A DNA stretch of 64,000 nucleotides from Paenibacillus herberti. Lineage in GTDB: Bacteria > Bacillota > Bacilli > Paenibacillales > Paenibacillaceae. The position numbers and the translations under genes were made by a program. Each line of letters opens with the position of its first letter. The stretch's first letter is position 1. Shown here one piece after another: positions 44,177 to 52,357 of this stretch. The notes below the pieces were generated by a model. That model did no database searches and was not told the origin of the DNA. It saw only the letters and a program-made list of their open reading frames with translations. The DNA lies in contig NZ_NMUQ01000001.1 of the NCBI RefSeq assembly GCF_002233675.1, forward strand, positions 2,086,063 to 2,150,062, in the 5' to 3' direction.

Positions 44177-44468
44177 CGTGATTGCCCTTGGTAGGATTCG
44201 TTACAACGAAACCTTCCTCCGGTGTGTATAGATAGTCGATCATAACTCCGTCCAACAGATCGACGTCCTTCTCCAGCAGCACATCGATCTCCTTATCAGT
44301 GGAGATAAGCTCATCCTTCTCCGTCTGATCGTCGATGCCAAGGCCGTAATGGGCATGGTCTCCGTGGGAATGAGTAATGTACACGCGGAGATATTTGCCC
44401 TCGTGCTCCGGCTTGTCCAGCTCGGCCTTCAGAATCTTGGCCGCATTGCGAGTAATCTTGCAGTTCAT
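44166..44468 (-). CDS. HesB/IscA-fold protein lacking the cluster cysteines
   Basis: A 100-residue protein with the A-type iron-sulfur carrier fold pattern (ITRNAAKILKAEL, KYLRVYI, YGLGIDD, DLLDGVMIDYLYTPEEGFVVTNP). The three cysteines of canonical IscA/ErpA are absent apart from Cys3; a histidine cluster HSHGDHAH occupies the place of the first ligand, and the C-terminus ends NHGDH. Cys-free HesB-like proteins occur in Bacilli (YneR type). Histidine-rich metal binding is an inference. It overlaps the DUF1450 gene and forms an operon with it. Confidence 0.75.
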   Translation of the reverse strand: MNCKITRNAAKILKAELDKPEHEGKYLRVYITHSHGDHAHYGLGIDDQTEKDELISTDKEIDVLLEKDVDLLDGVMIDYLYTPEEGFVVTNPTKGNHGDH

Positions 44469-44564
44469 GACGTTATCCTCCTATGACTATCATAACCCTC
44501 TTGCCCGAGGCAGGAGGACTAGCGTTAATATTCAATATTATTCTATAGAAACTCGGCTAAAACT

Positions 44565-44798
44565 TCAACCCGCCCGGTACTTGTTTTCCATCCAACGGGT
44601 AAAACCTTCAGCAGCCAGCATCGTCACTGCAATATCATCAACCGGCATGAACGGCATTACATCTGGAAGAACCCAATACAGTCCAACCGGTAACAGGAAC
44701 ATCAGCTTATGAATGAGCTTCACATTCGGTGAACGGAGAAGCCAGAATATTCTTGTAAAAACATGCTTCCAATGCCGCAGGGAGAGTAGCTTGCGCAT
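44565..44798 (-). CDS. DUF1232-like small membrane protein
   Basis: A 77-residue protein from ATG 44798, with AGGAGGA seven bases upstream. The middle and C-terminal part LLPVGLYWVLPDVMPFMPVDDIAVTMLA follows the hydrophobic PxDxxPxxPxDD pattern of DUF1232/YkvA proteins. The N-terminus is basic. Function unknown. Just upstream (44909 on) begins the AT-rich islet. Confidence 0.65.
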   Translation of the reverse strand: MRKLLSLRHWKHVFTRIFWLLRSPNVKLIHKLMFLLPVGLYWVLPDVMPFMPVDDIAVTMLAAEGFTRWMENKYRAG

Positions 44799-44908
44799 CG
44801 TCATTCCTCCTAGGAGAACAGGATATCCGGATTGTTTTGCTTTTAAACACCGGTAAGAGTTATACGAAACATCCGTTCTCACGGTTGCAAATATTCATAT
44901 AAGAAAAA

Positions 44909-44940
44909 GGAACCGATAGGCTCCGCTGGTTGTCGAGAAA
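44909..44940 (+). repeat. Left inverted repeat of the AT-rich islet
   Basis: 32 bases, beginning GGAACCGATAGGCTCC and ending TTGTCGAGAAA; matches the right repeat in inverted orientation at 26 of 32 positions. It contains a small GGANCC hairpin and leads into a 13 base-pair hairpin (44944-44988). Confidence 0.75.
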
Positions 44941-44943
44941 GTC

Positions 44944-44988
44944 TTTCAACGTGAGAATTGGGTATTCAACCCTACTCTCACGTTGAAA
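44944..44988. other. Hairpin inside the left end of the islet
   Basis: TTTCAACGTGAGA and TCTCACGTTGAAA, 13 base pairs, with an inner GGGT/ACCC stem. It directly follows the stop of the broken small gene on the minus strand and could act as its terminator, though the T run is weak. Confidence 0.6.
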
Positions 44989-44995
44989 ATATTAC

Positions 44996-45285
44996 TCAAG
45001 GAGCTCCAATGCCATCAATAACCCAAATGAATCCATACTTCTTTAAGTAATACCCATTAAGACTATTATTCGTTTGAAGGTCTTTACCCTTATTTACTGT
45101 AAAGTATTGGGCCTCTTTGTTATTTTTAATATCGGTCTCATTGACCTTTACAATCAAACTATTTATCGGTTGAAGTTTGAATATTAGATCCCGACGGATT
45201 GTAAGAGAGGTGAAAGAGTAGTAATAAACAGACAAAGAATAATTGTAGATAATAGGATAAGGATCATTCTTTTTCTGTGTTTCAT
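44996..45285 (-). pseudogene. Small exported protein gene split by a frameshift
   Basis: On the minus strand a 33-codon frame starts at ATG 45285 (GGGGG ten bases upstream): a basic start followed by a strong hydrophobic core (MILILLSTIILCLFITTLS), a clear signal peptide, ending at 45184. A second frame overlapping it (coding from about 45225 to 44996) continues with a well-formed polar beta-rich sequence (SLIVKVNETDIKNNK, GYYLKKYGFIWVIDGIGAP). One frameshift of one or two bases near 45190-45230 would join them into a protein of about 96 residues. Sequencing error or genuine decay cannot be told apart here. Confidence 0.45.
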
Positions 45286-45458
45286 TTTACTGTTACCCCC
45301 AGTTTAAAAATGGAAGTGAGAGAAGAATCTTATCGCAAATAAGGATAAGGATTAGCGTTGGGTATCTACGGTTTGGTGACTTATCCCTATTGTATAATAT
45401 CACCAATTTATACAATAATGAACCTGGATGCTTGAGCATCAATAGTTCTGTATACAAA

Positions 45459-45499
45459 GAGAAACCCTGCCGTCTTGAAACAAGACGGCAGGGTTTCTC
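45459..45499. other. Long perfect hairpin inside the right end of the islet
   Basis: GAGAAACCCTGCCGTCTTG and CAAGACGGCAGGGTTTCTC, 19 base pairs, three-base loop, overlapping the right inverted repeat by six bases. It lies 29 bases after the M14 peptidase stop on the minus strand and may terminate it (CTCTTTGT follows). Confidence 0.75.
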
Positions 45500-45525
45500 G
45501 ACAATCTGAGGAGCCAATAGGCTCC
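45494..45525 (-). repeat. Right inverted repeat of the AT-rich islet
   Basis: Minus strand GGAGCCTATTGGCTCC then a variable five bases and TTGTCGAGAAA; inverted partner of 44909-44940. It almost touches the stop codon of the M14 peptidase gene (45528). Confidence 0.75.
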
Positions 45526-45527
45526 TG

Positions 45528-46424
45528 TCAGCTGCATCTCGCGATTCGCAGCAGTTCATCAAGCAGGGATTGAACCTTACCGTACATGTCCGGCCACTGC
45601 TCCAAGGGCAAAGGATTCTCCCCTAGGCCAGCCTCAATTGTAAAGCCAGGGCGGCGGAACTTTTGGATGAACCAATCTTTGTAGCCGGCGTCACTGTCGG
45701 CCAGTGCAACCGCAGCATATCCGCTGGCATAACTGAGCCGCTCCGCAATTGCCTCCGACTCCGGCGGCTCAAGCCCCCGGTAGTTCCAGTATATTTCTTC
45801 CCCTTGCGTGTGCAGCGCAGCCACCATGTCGAACGATTCCCGTTCTGTCAGAGCGGCGACTGCTCGCGATTCGGGCTCGCTCAGCGGGTTGTCGCCGGGA
45901 TAGTCGCGCGGCCCGGGTCCGGCTTTGCCACGGCGCTGTTTTTCCAGTTCCCAGCAAGCTGGGAACTGATCATTGAGATCAACACCACGGATATTCGCCT
46001 TCCAAGCGCTGAAGTCCGTGCTGCCCTCATTCCATTCCAACAACTGTCTGCCATATGGATGTTCCGGCGGAACCCCGTTAAGCGCCAGCTCGACCCCATC
46101 AGGATTGACCATGGGCAGCAGCCACACCGTCAGCTCATTAATGACGCCCTCACCGGAAGCTTGTCGTTCCAAAAGCTCCTCCGCATACATCATGAGCAGC
46201 AGGCTCGTAATCCATTCGTTAGCATGGAATGCCGCATTGACAAACACGTACCTCGGTCCGCTGCCGATGCGCAGTGACTCCAGTCGTTTGCCCATAACGC
46301 TTGTACCAACTGGCTGACGATGCATGTCCCGGTAGCGACTCTGAAGCGTATCCAGATCAACTGCCAGCTGAGCAGGACCATAACGGCAAGCCTGTACGAT
46401 TTTCCCTGACCTGTCCCTGTTCAT
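45528..46424 (-). CDS. M14 family zinc carboxypeptidase (gamma-D-glutamyl-diamino acid peptidase type)
   Basis: A 298-residue M14C-type enzyme without signal peptide. Zinc ligands: His and Glu in FHANEW (near residue 70) and His in ALHTQGEEIYWNY (near 208); catalytic Glu in FTIEAGLGENP (near 268); substrate-binding VNPDGVEL and GVDLNDQFPA. The subgroup cleaves gamma-D-glutamyl links in muropeptides and takes part in peptidoglycan recycling or spore germination. Lack of an export signal points to muropeptide use inside the cell or mother cell. Neighbours do not narrow this. Confidence 0.88.
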   Translation of the reverse strand: MNRDRSGKIVQACRYGPAQLAVDLDTLQSRYRDMHRQPVGTSVMGKRLESLRIGSGPRYVFVNAAFHANEWITSLLLMMYAEELLERQASGEGVINELTVWLLPMVNPDGVELALNGVPPEHPYGRQLLEWNEGSTDFSAWKANIRGVDLNDQFPACWELEKQRRGKAGPGPRDYPGDNPLSEPESRAVAALTERESFDMVAALHTQGEEIYWNYRGLEPPESEAIAERLSYASGYAAVALADSDAGYKDWFIQKFRRPGFTIEAGLGENPLPLEQWPDMYGKVQSLLDELLRIARCS

Positions 46425-46598
46425 ATTCGCCGCCTCCCTTGTCTCCTACTGCATCTATATGCCAGCATTAACCAAGGTATCCCGCCAACGGCATGAGAAA
46501 AAGGCTGCTATGCTGATCGCCGATAACTTCCGATCTCAGCCTACGGCTGAGCTGGAAATCAACAGATGATCAATGCACGCAGCCAAACGGCCTACCAA
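46425..46598. other. Intergenic region with one hairpin
   Basis: A seven base-pair stem CTCAGCC-TAC-GGCTGAG at 46535-46551 lies downstream of murI on the minus strand, with no T run. Nothing else seen. Confidence 0.4.
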
Positions 46599-47414
46599 TC
46601 AGCCGATTTGTGGAATTTGCCAGACAACTGGCGTAAGGACGATTTGTTTACCCAGCCATTGCTGAGCAATGCGCTTAAATATACGAGGATCACCGCTGCA
46701 GAAGAACTGATGTACAGGAAGCTCAGGCTGTGAAGCAAGCTTGCCTGTTTCCTGCAAAATCGTGCTCATCTCACGGGCCGTCTCGCTATCGGAGCTAATC
46801 AGCTTCACGCCTGGCCCCATCACTGCGCCGATCGATTCGGTCAGGAATGGGTAATGCGTGCAGCCGAGAATGAGCGTGTCGAGCGGAATGTCTTTGAGTG
46901 GAGTCAGCGAATCCCGTACCGTTTCATCCGTCTCGTCGGAGCGGAAATTACCCTGCTCCACCAGCGGCACGAATTGCGGGCAGGCCAGACTGGCTACATG
47001 AATATTAGGGTTGAGCCGTTTGAGGGCTTCTTCATAAGCGCGGCTACGGACTGTTCCAACCGTACCAATGATTCCGACAACGCCGGATTTGGTACTGTTG
47101 ATAGCCGCACGAGCACCGGGATTGATGACGCCGACCACCGGTACGTCCACGAAACTGCGGATTTCCTCCAAAGCAACTGCCGTTGCCGTATTGCAGGCGA
47201 TAATAATCATTTTAGGCTTAAACTGCATCAAATAGGAGACGATCTCTCTCGTGAACCGGATGACTTCTTCCGCCGGCCGAGGTCCGTAGGGCGTTCGTGC
47301 GGTATCTCCGAAGTAGATGACCTTCTCGCGCGGCAGTTGACGCATCACTTCGCGGACAACCGTCAATCCCCCTACTCCGGAATCTAGGATGGCTATCGGT
47401 CTTTGCACGTACAC
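46599..47414 (-). CDS. murI: Glutamate racemase
   Basis: Provides D-glutamate for peptidoglycan. The cofactor-independent two-cysteine mechanism is visible: IIIACNTATA with the first catalytic Cys, LILGCTHYPFL with the second, plus IAILDSGVGGLTVVRE and the YFGDTARTPYG segment. The most likely start is a GTG at 47414 (AAGGAA seven bases upstream), giving 271 residues, the normal family length; the ATG at 47447 would add 11 residues. No race-for-operon neighbours; it follows its own promoter region. Confidence 0.95.
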   Translation of the reverse strand: MYVQRPIAILDSGVGGLTVVREVMRQLPREKVIYFGDTARTPYGPRPAEEVIRFTREIVSYLMQFKPKMIIIACNTATAVALEEIRSFVDVPVVGVINPGARAAINSTKSGVVGIIGTVGTVRSRAYEEALKRLNPNIHVASLACPQFVPLVEQGNFRSDETDETVRDSLTPLKDIPLDTLILGCTHYPFLTESIGAVMGPGVKLISSDSETAREMSTILQETGKLASQPELPVHQFFCSGDPRIFKRIAQQWLGKQIVLTPVVWQIPQIG

Positions 47415-47532
47415 ACCGCTTTCCTTGAACAAGATTAACGTCAGCATTTGCTAAGACAGCATATGAGATACAACTGTCGAACGTACCTTACATCTTAGCG
47501 GATTAATAGAATCGCTTCAAGCCGCCGACCTC

Positions 47533-48603
47533 TTATTCGCCACCAGCAAGGTGCAGCGGCATCGTTACTGTCATAACCGTGCTTACTCCTGCGATGCTGA
47601 TCGCTTCGATACGACCGCCGTGTATTTGCATAATTTTACGGCTGATCGAAAGTCCAAGACCGCTGCCTCCGCCTTCGCGAGTTCGAGCCCGATCCACCTT
47701 ATAAAACCGGTCAAATAAAAAAGGCAAACTTTCCTCCGGAATTCCAGCTCCTGAGTTCTCAATGGCGATCACTGCCTCTTCGCCGCTGCGATGCAGCTTG
47801 ACGCTGATCGACCCGCCCTCCGGGGTAAATTTAACCGCATTATGCAGTAAATTTATCCATACCTGATGCAGCAAGTCGTCATCCACCTCCGCCTCCAGCG
47901 GATCGAGGATGACGCTAATCTCCTGATTTTTATGGCTCCAGAGCGGTTCCAGCGATAGTACAGCATGCCGCAGCTGCCGGTCCAACCGGACCGATTCGGG
48001 GTAAAATGGATGTTGATCGGAATCAAGCGAAGCCAGCTTCAGCATATTTTCCGACAGGCGGGACAGACGCAGGCTCTCCTCTTCAATAATATCGAGGTAA
48101 TGTTTCCTCTGAGCAGGTGGAAGGCTCTGGTCCTTCAAGGCGCTGGCGAATCCGCTGATGGAAGTAAGAGGAGACTGAATCTCATGCGAGACATTGGAGA
48201 TGAACTCTTGACGCATAATCTCCATTTTGCCCAGATCAGCTGCCATATCGTTGATTCCCTGCACCAAATGGTTGAAGCGGTCGCTGTCATCCCATTGTTC
48301 AGGCAAGCTGATTTCCACTTTGAAGTCCCCGTTTGCAATCCGCCGCAGCGCGTCATGAATGGTCTGGAACACCTCCAGCCTTCGGTTGCTCACGAATCGC
48401 GCAACGATGAGAAACGTGAGCCAAAACAGGAAGAAACCAAGCAAAGTAGTAACGAGATGCTCGATAAGGGGAACAGGCTGCCATCCCGAAAGCTCCACCA
48501 AGTAAAAAGCGAGCGTCCAGCATGCGGTGATCCAGGTGATGAAGGCCAATCTCCCCAGCAACCCGCGAATTCTGGCGCTAATTTTGCCTGAGGGCCGTTT
48601 CAT
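47533..48603 (-). CDS. Sensor histidine kinase of the ABC-exporter operon
   Basis: A 356-residue membrane kinase. Two helices (about residues 17-38 and 48-70) enclose only a short outside loop of nine or so residues, so it is an intramembrane-sensing type; a HAMP-like linker follows. H-box EFISNVSHEIQSPLTSISG with His140, N-box NLLHNAVKFTPEG, then GAGIPEE and GGGSGLGLSISRKIM. The start overlaps the response regulator stop by four bases (ATGA). With a tiny sensor loop, it may sense the exporter or membrane state rather than a free ligand. Confidence 0.92.
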   Translation of the reverse strand: MKRPSGKISARIRGLLGRLAFITWITACWTLAFYLVELSGWQPVPLIEHLVTTLLGFFLFWLTFLIVARFVSNRRLEVFQTIHDALRRIANGDFKVEISLPEQWDDSDRFNHLVQGINDMAADLGKMEIMRQEFISNVSHEIQSPLTSISGFASALKDQSLPPAQRKHYLDIIEEESLRLSRLSENMLKLASLDSDQHPFYPESVRLDRQLRHAVLSLEPLWSHKNQEISVILDPLEAEVDDDLLHQVWINLLHNAVKFTPEGGSISVKLHRSGEEAVIAIENSGAGIPEESLPFLFDRFYKVDRARTREGGGSGLGLSISRKIMQIHGGRIEAISIAGVSTVMTVTMPLHLAGGE

Positions 48604-49274
48604 GGTTTCTCCTCCAACCGGTAGCCAAGTCCCCGAATCGTGCGGATCTCTACATGCTCGGCATTCTCCAGGCGATCACGCAGGCGTTTGATGTGGACAT
48701 CAAGCGTCCGCTCGTCCCCCTCATAGTCATACCCCCATACCTGCTCGACCAGCTGCTCCCTGACGAGCGTTTTACCGGGATAACTGGCCAACAGGAACAG
48801 CAGCTCAAACTCCTTGCGTGGCAAGGTCAGCTCCTGCTTGCCGATGCTGCACTCAAAGGTTTTGCGATCCAGGGTCAACTCACCAATTCGGACCTGCTGG
48901 GATGCCGCGATACGGCTACGCTTCAGAAGCGCCTTGACACGGGCGGTGAGCTCCAGTGGATCAAAAGGTTTAACTACATAGTCGTCCGTCCCAAGCTCAA
49001 ACCCTTTGATTTTGTGCATGGATTCACCCTTGGCTGTTAACATGAGCAGCGGCAACTCCCCGTTCTCCTCGCGCAGCCTGCGGCACAGCTCCCAGCCGTC
49101 CATGCCTGGCATCATTACATCGAGAATGACCAGATCAACTGACGTCTCGGATAATCGATCCAGCGCTTCCCGTCCACTGGCCGCCTCTGTCGTAACGAAT
49201 CCTTCCTTTTCCATAAAATGAACAACTAACTCCCGAATATGACTGTCGTCATCAACAACGAGAATATGCGGCAT
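48600..49274 (-). CDS. Response regulator, OmpR/PhoB type
   Basis: A 224-residue two-domain regulator. Receiver: acidic DDD near residues 8-10, phosphate acceptor Asp52 in LVILDVMMPGMDG, LTAKG and the KPFDPLEL lysine. Output: winged helix with LPRKEFELLFLLASYPGKTLVREQL and the wing RTIRGLGYRLE. It lies between the ABC permease and kinase genes and overlaps the kinase by four bases, so it likely drives the operon containing the exporter. Confidence 0.95.
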   Translation of the reverse strand: MPHILVVDDDSHIRELVVHFMEKEGFVTTEAASGREALDRLSETSVDLVILDVMMPGMDGWELCRRLREENGELPLLMLTAKGESMHKIKGFELGTDDYVVKPFDPLELTARVKALLKRSRIAASQQVRIGELTLDRKTFECSIGKQELTLPRKEFELLFLLASYPGKTLVREQLVEQVWGYDYEGDERTLDVHIKRLRDRLENAEHVEIRTIRGLGYRLEEKP

Positions 49275-49351
49275 CGCCTATTCCTCCTCTCCCACTGAAT
49301 CTGCTCTCTTTTAACTGCTGGATGAACAACGTCGTTGTTGATTAATCCAAA

Positions 49352-50146
49352 TTACCTGTTTTTATCCGATCGAACAAACAACATCGTGCCGACTACTGTG
49401 AACAGTACAAATATAGCAGCCATCACGGTCAGATTGAGCGCCGGAGAGTTTAATACAATTTGATCATACATCGGAGTACCCGCGTAGAATACCGCCCGCG
49501 CCAGATCAATGCAATAGGTCATCCGCATCAGCTTCGCGAGGAAGGCCAAAATGCCGGTAGAATGCTGGATCGGCGTGAGCGCTCCGGCTAGGAACATCTG
49601 CGGCATAATGAGCATCATGGAGCCGATGTCGGCTGTTTTGCTGTCATTGACGATGCCGATGAACAGAATGCCGAGTGATCCCCCAACCAGGCAGAAAAGC
49701 GGGGTCAATAGGAATACGTACACGATGTGCCAGCCGCCAAGCGGAATGCCCATGACCGCAGCGACGATCAAAATGCCGATCAGCCCGATCAGGCTGGTGA
49801 AGCTGGAGCCAATCATTTTTCCGATAATAATGGAATACCGCGAGATGGGGCTGACGAACAGCTCCTGCGTTAGATTCTGATCGCGTTCCTCGATAAGCGA
49901 GCTCATCCCCGTAATCAGCCCGGTAAAAGTACTGTTGACGATCATGCCGATCATCATGAACTGCAGAAAATTGAAACCGAGCCCACCTGCCATATTCTGG
50001 TTCAGACTGCCGCCCAATATTCCCATGAACAGCAGGGGCATAATGAGGGATACAATGAGCAACGTCGGGTTTTTTAAGCTTTTTGTAATGTCACGCGCCG
50101 CGATGGCGGCAGTCGCATTTGTCTCTCTTCTCCAGACAGCGATCAT
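49352..50146 (-). CDS. ABC-2 type transporter permease
   Basis: A 264-residue permease with six hydrophobic spans. The ABC-2 signature runs through NSTFTGLITGMSSLIEERDQ and the region LMLIMPQMFLAGALTPIQH. Paired with the ATPase gene, whose stop overlaps its start by four bases. Such two-gene systems export drugs, lipids or antimicrobial peptides; the substrate is unknown. A 77-base gap separates it from the regulator gene. Confidence 0.9.
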   Translation of the reverse strand: MIAVWRRETNATAAIAARDITKSLKNPTLLIVSLIMPLLFMGILGGSLNQNMAGGLGFNFLQFMMIGMIVNSTFTGLITGMSSLIEERDQNLTQELFVSPISRYSIIIGKMIGSSFTSLIGLIGILIVAAVMGIPLGGWHIVYVFLLTPLFCLVGGSLGILFIGIVNDSKTADIGSMMLIMPQMFLAGALTPIQHSTGILAFLAKLMRMTYCIDLARAVFYAGTPMYDQIVLNSPALNLTVMAAIFVLFTVVGTMLFVRSDKNR

Positions 50147-51090
50147 ACGGCCTCGCCTCCTTGAATTAAGCTGAGATAAGCTTCTTCAAGCGTTGGCTGG
50201 CGGATATCGAGACGACTGAGCGGAGTGCGGATGCCGGAGACGATCTGCTGAGCGCTGCGCTGCCCCGGGAAAACGGCAAGCGTGTCCTGCTGCTGCTCGT
50301 AAGCGACGCCTAGTCCATCCAGCTCGGATTTCAAGCTCTCCAGCTCCTCCGATCCCAGCATTATCCGCTCCGGCCCCGCAAGCTGCCGCTTGATTTTATC
50401 CGGTGTACCGAGCACGGCGATTCGTCCGCCGGTCACCATGCAGACGCGATCCGCTTCTTCCGCTTCCTCCAAATAGTGCGTAGTCAGAAACACGGTCAGA
50501 TTTTCCTCTTGGCGAAGTTGCTTCAGATAAGCCCATATCGATTGGCGCGCTGATGCATCAAGCCCTTGGGTCGGTTCGTCCAGGAACAGAATTTGCGGTT
50601 TATGAATCAGACTGCGCATAATTTCCAGCTTGCGCTTCATACCGCCGGAAAACCCTCTCGTTTTGCGGAACAGATTATCCCTCAGGCCAACAACCTCCGC
50701 GAGCTCTTCTACTCTTTTGCGGTACGCCGCCGGCATCATCCGGTACAATGGTCGATACGGAAACACGCCGTATATGCTGGCATGCAGCCGGATGTTCTCC
50801 TCTGCGGTCAAATCGAGATCCAGACTCGGGTTCTGAAAAATAATACCGACATTCCGCCGCACCTGCGCCGCATCCTTCTCAATGTCCCAACCCGCGATGC
50901 GTACACTTCCTGAGGTCTTAGTGAGTGTAGTTGTGAGAATGCTGATCGTCGTCGTTTTCCCGGCTCCGTTTGGCCCGAGAAGCGCGAAAAACTCGCCTTT
51001 CCCGACTTCAAAGCTAATCCCATCTACGGCTGGCTTTTCGGCTTTGCGGTACTTTTTGACTAATTGATTCACTTCAATGACGGATTCCAT
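50143..51090 (-). CDS. ABC transporter ATP-binding protein (drug/lipid exporter type)
   Basis: From ATG 51090 (AAGGAGG eight bases upstream) 315 residues. Walker A LLGPNGAGKTTT, Q-loop IFQNPSLD, signature FSGGMKRKLEIMRSL, Walker B ILFLDEPTQGLD and the TTHYLEEAEEADRV switch histidine are all present. The DrrA-like C-terminal extension (about 225-315) is present. First gene of an operon with permease, response regulator and kinase. An ATG at 51165 lacks a site and adds 25 polar residues. Confidence 0.94.
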   Translation of the reverse strand: MESVIEVNQLVKKYRKAEKPAVDGISFEVGKGEFFALLGPNGAGKTTTISILTTTLTKTSGSVRIAGWDIEKDAAQVRRNVGIIFQNPSLDLDLTAEENIRLHASIYGVFPYRPLYRMMPAAYRKRVEELAEVVGLRDNLFRKTRGFSGGMKRKLEIMRSLIHKPQILFLDEPTQGLDASARQSIWAYLKQLRQEENLTVFLTTHYLEEAEEADRVCMVTGGRIAVLGTPDKIKRQLAGPERIMLGSEELESLKSELDGLGVAYEQQQDTLAVFPGQRSAQQIVSGIRTPLSRLDIRQPTLEEAYLSLIQGGEAV

Positions 51091-51224
51091 TTGTTGTGCC
51101 TCCTTGTTTTCTGAAGCCTGCGAGAGCACTCGCCCGCGCTGCTCGCGGCTGAATGGAACCATCATATCCCATCAATATGAACCGAATATGTCTTGAATTG
51201 ATGTTGAGCCGGTTGGAACATAAC

Positions 51225-51263
51225 AAAAGAAGCACAGTCCGCTTAGAGACTGTGCTTCTTCTT
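51225..51263. terminator. Terminator between the exporter operon and the 225-residue protein gene
   Basis: AGAAGCACAGTC and GACTGTGCTTCT stem, followed by TTCTTATTATAT on the plus strand and TTTTGTT on the minus strand. Confidence 0.8.
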
Positions 51264-51282
51264 ATTATATTTGAGTATGGTA

Positions 51283-51960
51283 TTAAGCATTGATTTCGGT
51301 TTTGAGCATTCTTCTTACTATATTTTTTCCGGTTTCATCCTTGCCTTGAATTTCTATATTCATCCCATCGGAGTTTGGAAATCGGACAAACCAGATCGTT
51401 CGACCATCTTGAATCTGGATCATTTTTGCAACCTGCTTATTTAGTGTCTGTTTATCAGTCAATTCAATAGTTACAACATCCGGATCAAATGATTCCCCAT
51501 AGACGATCGGTAGTTTCCCAGACCTGTCCGTTTCAGTTCCTGGTACATATTCAATGATCAAACCCTTATCCTGCTTCAATTTGTTAAGGCTGCTATACTG
51601 ATAACTCCCACCTGAAACCCATTTCCAGCCTAACACGGTCTTCTTCCAATATTCCAAGTTCAAATCAGCGGATTTCTCAACTAATTGACCGTATTTCCTT
51701 GTATAAAATACAATCACACCATCGTTCGTCCATTCTTTATGAACGATATCCTCCATCTCAAAATCTGGAATGTTTAAGGTGTGATACCTTTCCGTAATAA
51801 CCCCTCTCAAAGTCTGATCAATGGCTGGGTCAGCCGCCGGATTTGTCAGTTTCATCGGGAATAACCAAGCGAACACGATAAATCCTATTAATACAATACA
51901 CAATATTGCTATCGATGTTTTCCAAAGCCATCGTGGTTTTCTCACCTTTACCATCCTCAA
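51283..51960 (-). CDS. Membrane-anchored protein, unknown function
   Basis: Up to 225 residues: a basic start, one membrane helix (about 14-34), and an outside domain of mixed alpha/beta with no cysteine and no motif I recognise (contains EDIVHKEWTNDGVIVFYTRKYGQ). The start is uncertain: a TTG at 51960 overlapping the upstream stop as TTGA, an ATG two codons later, or a GTG at 51945 with GAGG nine bases upstream. Cotranscribed with a zinc-ribbon protein gene. Base composition is more AT-rich than its neighbours. Confidence 0.7.
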   Translation of the reverse strand: MRMVKVRKPRWLWKTSIAILCIVLIGFIVFAWLFPMKLTNPAADPAIDQTLRGVITERYHTLNIPDFEMEDIVHKEWTNDGVIVFYTRKYGQLVEKSADLNLEYWKKTVLGWKWVSGGSYQYSSLNKLKQDKGLIIEYVPGTETDRSGKLPIVYGESFDPDVVTIELTDKQTLNKQVAKMIQIQDGRTIWFVRFPNSDGMNIEIQGKDETGKNIVRRMLKTEINA

Positions 51961-52160
51961 CCAAAAAAGAGATCGATAATGTTTGAACCGGTAGACGATT
52001 GTTTATTGTAAAACTCAGAATACCCGCAGCTCTCGCAATACACAACGACAAATTGATTATGCTGAACATCAAACATCTTGGAAAGGCCCGTGCCGGTCAT
52101 GGCCACTTCTTTGGTTTTAGCGTCCTTGCTTCCACATTTGATACATCCCTTTTCAGCCAT
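51957..52160 (-). CDS. Zinc-ribbon nucleic-acid-binding-like small protein
   Basis: A 67-residue protein with two zinc-binding pairs, CIKCGSKDAKTKEVAMTG and YCESCGYSEFY, separated by 35 residues. The pattern and size fit the Zn_ribbon_13 type (PF09855) of predicted nucleic-acid-binding proteins. AAGGAGCG precedes the ATG. It is directly upstream of, and overlaps by four bases, the membrane-anchored 225-residue protein gene. Confidence 0.8.
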   Translation of the reverse strand: MAEKGCIKCGSKDAKTKEVAMTGTGLSKMFDVQHNQFVVVYCESCGYSEFYNKQSSTGSNIIDLFFG

Positions 52161-52293
52161 ATTCCATCGCTCCTTGTCTATGATGTTACTTTATACTTTT
52201 CCAGTCCTTGGAAGGTTGTGCTAATTTGGAACAAAATATAATCGCAAATCAAACAAAAGCCCAAACAACTCTTTTCCAGGATGGAACACCGAA

Positions 52294-52335
52294 CAAGCAA
52301 CGGACCCCTGCGCTAGCGCAAGGGCCTGTTGCTTG
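52294..52335. terminator. Probable terminator of the sugar-locus operon
   Basis: CAAGCAAC-gga-CCCcTGCGC-ta-GCGCAagGG-cct-GTTGCTTG hairpin, 22 bases past the 800-residue protein's stop on the minus strand. The T run is weak, so efficiency is uncertain. Confidence 0.5.
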
Positions 52336-52357
52336 TTTGCTGCTGTATTCTCCGCGC

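Larger units (their letters stand above)
44909..45525. other. AT-rich islet bounded by inverted repeats
   Basis: About 617 bases, clearly more AT-rich than the flanks, with 32-base inverted repeats at both ends (26 of 32 identical), each followed inward by a long hairpin. The interior holds one small secreted-protein-like gene broken by a frameshift. No transposase or target-site duplication is visible to me. Confidence 0.6.

Noticed and set aside
45293-45562. An 89-codon minus-strand open frame across the right end of the islet
   Set aside because: It reads through the 19 base-pair hairpin and begins inside the M14 peptidase gene; no ribosome site.
45663-46277. A 204-codon plus-strand open frame
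   Set aside because: Shadow of the M14 peptidase gene, whose zinc and catalytic residues are intact.
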